This document shows, one piece after another, positions 58,976 through 64,000 of a DNA stretch of 64,000 nucleotides. The notes beneath the pieces are model-generated. The model was not told where the DNA came from. It did no database searches and saw only the letters and a program-made list of their open reading frames with translations. The stretch comes from Egicoccus halophilus. GTDB lineage: Bacteria; Actinomycetota; Nitriliruptoria; Nitriliruptorales; Nitriliruptoraceae. Position numbers and translations under genes: made by a program. Each line of letters opens with the position of its first letter. The stretch's first letter is position 1. The DNA lies in NCBI RefSeq assembly GCF_004300825.1, contig NZ_CP036250.1, forward strand, positions 1-64,000, in the 5' to 3' direction.

Positions 58976-61124
58976 GGTTCTCCTCTGCAGGTCCGGACCG
59001 CAGCGCGTCCCAGACGTCGTTGGCAGTCATCGGCAGGTGCCGCAGCCGGATGCCGGTCGCATCGGCCAAGGCGTTCGCGATGGCCGGCGCCACACCGAGG
59101 TTGACGAGCTCACCGACCCCACCCCGAACCTCTGACGAACCGCCCTGTCGGGAATCCGGGAGCAACTCCATGGTCAGCGGGGGCATGTCGGCGGCGACGG
59201 CACACTTGTAGTCGCCGAGGTTGCCCGTCACGATCTGGCCGCCTTCCGACACGAGCGATTCGTACAGCGCCTGGCTGAGCCCGAACGCGAACCCACCTTC
59301 GAGTTGGCCGCGATACGACACGGCGTCGAGCACCGGGCCTCCGTCGACCACCAGATGGGCGCGCTGCAGCTCGAGATGGCCGCTCTCCGAGTCCACCGCG
59401 AGGTCGACCAGCAACCCCCCGTAGGTGGGCTTCGCCTTCCCGCTGGCGCCGTAGGTACCGCGCGCCGTCACCGGCGCGGCCCCCTCTCCCAACACGGCAC
59501 CCGGCCAATAGTCGCCGGTCACTTCGACAGGGCGGCCCCCGAGGAGATCGCGGACGGCTACGCAGGCGTCACGGACCGCCTGGCCCGCGACGACGGTGAC
59601 CCGGCTGGCGCCGGCGCCGCGATCGGGCAGTTCATCGCTGGTCGGCGCCGTCTCGACGCGGATCCGGTCAGCCGGCAGCCGCAACACGTCCGCGGCGATG
59701 CGACGGAAGACCTCGTACATCCCGGATCCCTGCTCTGGGACCGAGAGACGAATCAGCACCCCGTCGCGATCGACGGACGCCACGGCTTCAGTGTGCCCCC
59801 TCCCACCGGCTCGTTGGAAGATTGCAAGGCCCAGCCCGCGTCGACGGGTGCGTTCATCGCCGGCCGCAGCCTCCCGCCGCCAGCGATCCCGGACCACGCG
59901 GAGTCGCTCAAGAATGTCCTTGTATGCGACACCGGAGACCAGGCGCACCCGATAGTCGAGGGGATCGATCCCGGCACGTCGAGCCAGGACGTCGACATGC
60001 GACTCGCCCGCAAAAGTGCTCTGCATCTCTCCAGGCGCCCGCACGTGCCCACCGGGGAGGGTGTTCGAGTAGGTGACGGCGACACGTTCGTCCAGGGCTG
60101 GCAACCGGTAGGGAGCGAACGGCATGCCGATGATGGAGATGACGCGGGTCGGCTGCGGCTTGATCGCGGCGAAGGCGCCGCCATCGAGCAGTGTCTCCAC
60201 CTCGACCGCGCTGGGCATGCCGTCGTCATCGGTCGCCACGCGGATCGTCATGCGACCAGGGTGGCGAGCGGAAGTCGTGGTGAGTTCCTCGACGTACGAC
60301 ATCGTGGCTCGAACCGGCCGGCCGTTGCGAAGGGAGGCGATCATGCACGGCGCGTCCAAGAACGGCGAGGCCTTCGAACCGAAATCTCCCCCGACCGGGA
60401 GAGGGCGGACAACAACCCGCTCGACCGGGACATCCGCCAGCCGAGCCAGGGTTTCGCGCAGACGGAACGGCTCCTTCGTGGTCGAGCGGACGTCGATCCT
60501 GGAGGCAGTCGCATCGACGACGCAGGCGTGGGGTTCGAGCGGGGCTGCATGCGAGCGTTCCCAGCGGTAGGTCGCCTCTGCAACCGCTGGCGCGCGGTCG
60601 ATCACCGCCTGCGCTCGCGGGTCCGCCCTCATGTCGCCGCCCTGATAATTGCCGTCGGGGTGATCGGGGTCACTGCCGGAGTACGCGCGAACGTTGCGAT
60701 GCACAGCACGCGCGGGGCCGTACGCCAGCGCCTCGTCCACGGTGAGGACCGGGTCCTCCTCGACGAGCTGCAATTCGACGAGATCCACCCCTTGCGCAGC
60801 CGCCTCGGGCGTCTCGGCGACGACGACCGCGATCCGCTGCCCGACGAAACGCACCTCGTCCCTGGCGAGCACCGGATAGTCCTCCAGTGAACGGCCGAAG
60901 TACCGCGGCTCGAGGTCGCGCCCGCTGAACGCATCGACGACCCCCGGAACCGCCAGCGCGGGCGCGAGAGCCACGTCGACGACGCGGGCGCGTGCCGACG
61001 GTGAGAGCACGAAGGCGGCATGCAGGGCACCGTCATGGCTTTCCTCGACCGTGTACCGCAGCGCTCCAGTGAGGCGGGCGTCGTCGGGGCTGCGTAGGGT
61101 GGTCAGGACCGAGTCGTCGTTCAC
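58965..61124 (-). CDS. xanthine dehydrogenase-family molybdenum hydroxylase, large subunit
   Basis: 719 residues, binding the molybdopterin cofactor and hydroxylating an activated C-H with water. Landmarks: LTGALRYTVEESHDGALHAAFVLS at the N-terminus (hammerhead domain), LPVGGDFGSKASPFL for the Mo-cofactor loop, NTLPGGHVRAPGEMQSTFAGESHVDVLARRAGIDP, and the late GGVGELVNLGVAPAIANAL, in which Glu is the catalytic base. GTG at 61122-61124 overlaps the stop of the FAD subunit (GTGA). With subunits for FAD and 2x[2Fe-2S] upstream this is a complete enzyme. Substrate unknown; aromatic, heteroaromatic or aldehyde. Confidence 0.92.
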   Translation of the reverse strand: MNDDSVLTTLRSPDDARLTGALRYTVEESHDGALHAAFVLSPSARARVVDVALAPALAVPGVVDAFSGRDLEPRYFGRSLEDYPVLARDEVRFVGQRIAVVVAETPEAAAQGVDLVELQLVEEDPVLTVDEALAYGPARAVHRNVRAYSGSDPDHPDGNYQGGDMRADPRAQAVIDRAPAVAEATYRWERSHAAPLEPHACVVDATASRIDVRSTTKEPFRLRETLARLADVPVERVVVRPLPVGGDFGSKASPFLDAPCMIASLRNGRPVRATMSYVEELTTTSARHPGRMTIRVATDDDGMPSAVEVETLLDGGAFAAIKPQPTRVISIIGMPFAPYRLPALDERVAVTYSNTLPGGHVRAPGEMQSTFAGESHVDVLARRAGIDPLDYRVRLVSGVAYKDILERLRVVRDRWRREAAAGDERTRRRGLGLAIFQRAGGRGHTEAVASVDRDGVLIRLSVPEQGSGMYEVFRRIAADVLRLPADRIRVETAPTSDELPDRGAGASRVTVVAGQAVRDACVAVRDLLGGRPVEVTGDYWPGAVLGEGAAPVTARGTYGASGKAKPTYGGLLVDLAVDSESGHLELQRAHLVVDGGPVLDAVSYRGQLEGGFAFGLSQALYESLVSEGGQIVTGNLGDYKCAVAADMPPLTMELLPDSRQGGSSEVRGGVGELVNLGVAPAIANALADATGIRLRHLPMTANDVWDALRSGPAEENLDG

Positions 61125-61993
61125 GCCGAACTCCTCGGTCCGGCCGACGCGTCGTCCCGCAGGGCAGCGTCCACTGCACGTCGCACGGCCACCTGAGCCA
61201 GTGCGGCCTTGTAGGCCGGCGTGCCTTTCCGGTCGTGCTGCGGGCGGATGGTCGCCAGGGCTTCGGTGACGGCGCTGGGCAGCCCTGCCTCCAACGAATC
61301 GACATCCACATCCGGGACATCGAGAACGAACGGCGTCGCGACAACCGCCCCGACGACGATCCGCAGCGACCACCCGGAGCCGTCGGGGGTCGACTCGAGC
61401 GCAACCGCGGCGTTCGCCGTTCCGTAGTCGTCATGCGAGTTCGGTGTCAGCTTGCAGTACCCGAAGCGCCGCGACGTGGCCGGGACCGGCACGCGCACGC
61501 GCGCGATCACCTCGTCGGCTTCGAGCGCCGTCTCGAAGACGCCGGTGGCGAGTTCCGCGACGGCCACGTCCCGTGTACCGCGCACGGATCTGACCTCGGC
61601 GACCGCCCGAGCGGCAGCCAACAGCAGGGGCGGATCCTGCGCCGGATCCGCGTGCGCAAGATTCCCGCCCAGCGTGCCGGCGTTTCGGACCCTGCTGTTC
61701 CCGATCCCCCCGAACACCCGAGGGGCGCAGCCAATCACCTCCCTCACGGACTCGGAGTGTGCCAACCGGTCGTGGGTGACACGGGCTCCGAGCACGAGTG
61801 CCCCGTCGACCCGGGCCATTTCCCCAAGCCCATCGACGCGACCGAGGCCCACGAGGTGGTCCGTCTCGACGAACCCCTCACGAACCATCAGGGAGAGACT
61901 GACCCCCCCGGCGATGAGGTGCGCGTCGTCGAGTTCCGCGAGCAGTTCACATGCAGCCATCAGCGACGTGGGGTGGTGGAACGTCAACGGCAC
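61121..61993 (-). CDS. molybdenum hydroxylase FAD subunit
   Basis: 290 residues of the CoxM/XdhB type: TFHHPTSLMAACELLAEL, AHLIAGGVSLSLMVREG (FAD pyrophosphate loop), FGGIGNSRVRNAGTLGGNLAHADPAQDPPLLLAA (the T-x-G-G-N motif near residue 110) and RFGYCKLTPNSHDDYGTANAAV. It passes electrons from the iron-sulfur subunit to its acceptor. GTG at 61991-61993 overlaps the small-subunit stop by 10 bases, and its own stop overlaps the large-subunit start. Confidence 0.92.
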   Translation of the reverse strand: MPLTFHHPTSLMAACELLAELDDAHLIAGGVSLSLMVREGFVETDHLVGLGRVDGLGEMARVDGALVLGARVTHDRLAHSESVREVIGCAPRVFGGIGNSRVRNAGTLGGNLAHADPAQDPPLLLAAARAVAEVRSVRGTRDVAVAELATGVFETALEADEVIARVRVPVPATSRRFGYCKLTPNSHDDYGTANAAVALESTPDGSGWSLRIVVGAVVATPFVLDVPDVDVDSLEAGLPSAVTEALATIRPQHDRKGTPAYKAALAQVAVRRAVDAALRDDASAGPRSSA

Positions 61994-62418
61994 GACGCGA
62001 CCGCCTCGATCGCCCGTCGGATGCCGTAGTAGCCCGTGCACCGGCAGAGATTGTCCACGTCCTCGGTCTCGCGACCGTTTCGCAGCCGCCAGTACGCCGC
62101 GACCAGATGTCCCGGGGTACAGAAGCCGCATTGGAAGCCACCGTGTTCTGCGAAGGCTCGACGCAGATCACACATCTGCGGTTCCTCGAGCATCCCTTCA
62201 AGCGTCTGCACCGCCCTCCCATCGAGCTGACCGATCAGCAGGCAGCACGAGCTGACGAGTTCGCCATCGACGAGGACACTGCACGCGCCGCAGACCCCGA
62301 TCTCGCAAGACGGCTTGGCCGCGGTGAGATCGAACTCCTCCCGCAGCACGGTGAGGAGCGAACGATCCGGCGGTCCGGAATAGCTCGTGTCCTGACCGTT
62401 GAGGTCGAAGGTGACCAT
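61984..62418 (-). CDS. molybdenum hydroxylase 2x[2Fe-2S] subunit
   Basis: 144 residues carrying both clusters: plant-type ferredoxin ligands C38, C43, C46 and C58 in PSCEIGVCGACSVLVDGELVSSC, and the alpha-helical cluster with C98, C101, C126 and C128 in QCGFCTPG and LCRCTGY. All eight cysteines are present, so electron transfer from molybdenum to FAD should work. ATG at 62416-62418 follows CAGAGGAGCC. First gene of the three-subunit set. Confidence 0.95.
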   Translation of the reverse strand: MVTFDLNGQDTSYSGPPDRSLLTVLREEFDLTAAKPSCEIGVCGACSVLVDGELVSSCCLLIGQLDGRAVQTLEGMLEEPQMCDLRRAFAEHGGFQCGFCTPGHLVAAYWRLRNGRETEDVDNLCRCTGYYGIRRAIEAVASCR

Positions 62419-62441
62419 GCCTGGCTCCTCTGGCGGGCGGC

Positions 62442-63389
62442 TCAGTACCCGCGGTCGAGATCGATGACCCCAAGTGGACGTTCGCCCTGGCGCAACCGGC
62501 GCAGGTTCTCCCGTACCCGGCTGGCGTAGTGGGGCAACAGGACGGGTGGTGGGCAGGCGACGTGCGGTGTGATCAACACCCGTGCGTGCGACCACAGGGG
62601 ATGGTCTTCGGGCAACGGCTCCGGATCGGTGACGTCAAGCGCTGCGCCAGCGATGCGACCGTCGTCGAGGGCGGCGAGGAGGGCGCCGGTATCGACCAGG
62701 GAGCCACGCGCCAGGTTGTGCAGCCACGCGGTGGAGCGCATCGCCTCGAGTTCCGCCGCGCCCACCAAGGAGCGCGTCGCGTCCGTCGCCGGTGCGAGCA
62801 GGACCACGTGATCGACGATGGGCCAGAGCTCGTTCAGTTGTGACGCAGCCAGACTGCGTGTCGCTCCCTCCACGGTCCTTCCGCTGCGGGTGACCGCAAC
62901 GACACTCGCCCCGAGCGGCCGCAGCAGCGCGAGGAGACGTTCGCCGATCCCGCCACAACCGACGATGCCGACGACCGAGCCGTCGAGAGAGGTCCCCGCC
63001 CGCTCCCACCGCTTCCCCCAGTCCGAGGCACGGGCGCACTCATGGAGGCGTCGGCAGGCGGCAAGCAGCAGCGCCAGGGCGTGCTCTGCCACCGGGGCGG
63101 CATAGACACCAGCGGCAGCCGCGTAGGTCCAGCGAGCATCGATACTGCCCTCGGCCACCCACCGGTCGATGCCGGCGAATGGCAACTGGACCAGGGCGAT
63201 GTCGTCGTGGCGTGCATCGAGGAACCCGTCGCCGTCGATGTTGGCCCAGACGATGACGTTCGCGTCAGCGGCGTCCGCGACGAGCGTCGCCTCCGAGGTG
63301 ACGGCCTCGACGAGTTCCGGTGGCGCGCCGGGCTGCAGATACACCCGTGGCGGCACATTCGCCGGCAAGGCGATGACTCCTGAGGTCAC
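62442..63389 (-). CDS. D-2-hydroxyacid dehydrogenase family protein
   Basis: 315 residues of the D-isomer-specific hydroxyacid dehydrogenase family: IALVQLPFAGIDRWV, GVYAAPVAEHALALLLAACRRL, nucleotide loop VVGIVGCGGIGERLLALLRPLG (residues 135-156), WLHNLARGSLVDTGALLAALDDGRIAGAALDVTDPEPLPEDHPLW with the catalytic Arg, and LITPHVACPP with the catalytic His. GTG at 63387-63389 overlaps the regulator stop. Its place in an aromatic operon suggests it interconverts a 2-oxo and 2-hydroxy acid intermediate. Confidence 0.9.
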   Translation of the reverse strand: MTSGVIALPANVPPRVYLQPGAPPELVEAVTSEATLVADAADANVIVWANIDGDGFLDARHDDIALVQLPFAGIDRWVAEGSIDARWTYAAAAGVYAAPVAEHALALLLAACRRLHECARASDWGKRWERAGTSLDGSVVGIVGCGGIGERLLALLRPLGASVVAVTRSGRTVEGATRSLAASQLNELWPIVDHVVLLAPATDATRSLVGAAELEAMRSTAWLHNLARGSLVDTGALLAALDDGRIAGAALDVTDPEPLPEDHPLWSHARVLITPHVACPPPVLLPHYASRVRENLRRLRQGERPLGVIDLDRGY

Positions 63390-64000
63390 GAGCGACCCTT
63401 CAGATCCTCGAGCCGCCGGTTCAGACGCTGCGTCTGCCGTTTCAGGTGGTGCTGCATGATCTCGACCGCCTGGCCCTCGTCCCGCGAGGAGATCGCGGTG
63501 ACGATGTCGCGGTGCTCGTTCCGGTCGGGCCCGATCCCGTAGTCCTGCGACCCTTCCTTGGCCTCCGCGAGCGAAACGAGCATCGGCCAGTAGAGCGCCT
63601 CCACGACCAGGGCGAATGCCGGGTTGTGGCTTGCCGCGGCCAACCGAACATGGAACTCTGCCGACAAACGGATGTCGTAGTCGCCACTCTCGATTGCGGC
63701 GTCCCGGCGCGCACAGATGTCGAACAGTTCGTCGATGTCGTCGTCGGTGGCCCGGGTACAGGCGAGCCGGACGGCCTCCACCTCCAAGGCGAGTCGCACC
63801 TCGGTCACATCCATGGCGGTGACATCCGACAGGATCAACAGGTTCGCCAGGCCTTCGCGCAGCATCGTCGGGGGCGGCGTCGTCACGAACGCCCCGCCCT
63901 TCGCGCCTGCGCGGATGCGGATCAGCCCCTTGGCCTCCAGCACCCGCAACGCGTCACGCACGGTGACCCGACTCACGCCGGACTGTTCGGCGAGTTCGCG
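63386..64000 (-). CDS. GntR-family transcriptional regulator, FCD/FadR type, N-terminus cut by window edge
   Basis: 205 residues are visible; the first 30 or so lie beyond the right edge. The winged-helix end reads RELAEQSGVSRVTVRDALRVLEAKGLIRIRAGAKGGAFV, then the all-helical FCD domain: VRLALEVEAVRLACTRATDDDIDEL, the metal/ligand His residues in SAEFHVRLAAASHNPAFALVVEALY, DRNEHRDIVTAISSRDEGQAVEIMQHHLKR. FCD regulators sense carboxylic acids and bind short palindromes. It begins the operon that continues through the dehydrogenase and the molybdenum hydroxylase, and it is the only regulator gene in the catabolic region, so it is the best candidate for the A/B operators. Confidence 0.9.
   Translation of the reverse strand, partial: RELAEQSGVSRVTVRDALRVLEAKGLIRIRAGAKGGAFVTTPPPTMLREGLANLLILSDVTAMDVTEVRLALEVEAVRLACTRATDDDIDELFDICARRDAAIESGDYDIRLSAEFHVRLAAASHNPAFALVVEALYWPMLVSLAEAKEGSQDYGIGPDRNEHRDIVTAISSRDEGQAVEIMQHHLKRQTQRLNRRLEDLKGRS

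Overview
The window is about 64 kb of very GC-rich DNA that reads as an actinobacterial chromosome. The main taxonomic clues are a mycothiol synthase (MshD), a GlnR-type orphan response regulator, a K+-independent H+-pyrophosphatase, a Streptomyces-type RsiG anti-sigma homologue and an actinobacterial Trx/DUF4395 pair. A deep-branching actinobacterium of the Nitriliruptoria/Euzebya type would fit, but that placement is inference. All functional calls rest on reading motifs by eye; no database search was possible.

Layout. (1) 1-13.2 kb is core chromosome: asparaginase II, RsiG-like protein, soluble pyrophosphatase, Bcp peroxiredoxin, membrane H+-pyrophosphatase, YgfZ, acyl-CoA dehydrogenase, a thioredoxin/DUF4395/HTH-TusA sulfur-redox group, a hydrolase, GlnR, MshD and three tRNA genes (Lys, Asp, Phe). 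(2) 13.3-19.5 kb is a junkyard of mobile DNA beside tRNA-Phe: a tyrosine integrase, an IS3 remnant, a broken RHS gene, an ISL3 element split by an IS3 element, and IS21 istA/istB fragments. (3) 19.5-49.0 kb is a catabolic island for aromatic acids. It holds homologues of the lower protocatechuate 4,5-cleavage pathway (LigB-type dioxygenase, LigC, LigI, GalB, GalC/LigK), a Pht5-type 4,5-dihydroxyphthalate decarboxylase, two further RraA-like proteins, two TctCBA tripartite tricarboxylate-type uptake systems, three MFS transporters, a flavin monooxygenase and accessory enzymes. (4) 49.0-52.7 kb is a second mobile-DNA knot: an IS110 gene in two pieces, an IS21 end and two abutting IS3 elements. 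(5) 52.8-64 kb holds the upper pathway: a Rieske oxygenase alpha/beta operon with two small unknown genes, an MFS transporter, and a tightly coupled operon of a FadR-type regulator, a D-2-hydroxyacid dehydrogenase, a three-subunit molybdenum hydroxylase, a Pht4-type dihydrodiol dehydrogenase and a class II aldolase/decarboxylase-like protein.

How it may work together (inference): a phthalate-like aromatic diacid enters through a TctCBA system, is dihydroxylated by the Rieske oxygenase, re-aromatised by the Pht4-like dehydrogenase, decarboxylated to protocatechuate by the Pht5-like or class II aldolase-like enzymes, opened by the LigB-type dioxygenase, oxidised by LigC to 2-pyrone-4,6-dicarboxylate, hydrolysed by LigI, hydrated by GalB and split by GalC to pyruvate and oxaloacetate. 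A 13-17 bp palindrome (core AAGGTTATACCTT) lies in the promoter regions of at least two transcription units in the island, with weaker versions at both tctC promoters, so one regulator, perhaps the GntR/FadR protein at the right edge, may control the set. Dense IS remnants at both edges of the 19-49 kb block suggest it was assembled by transfer.
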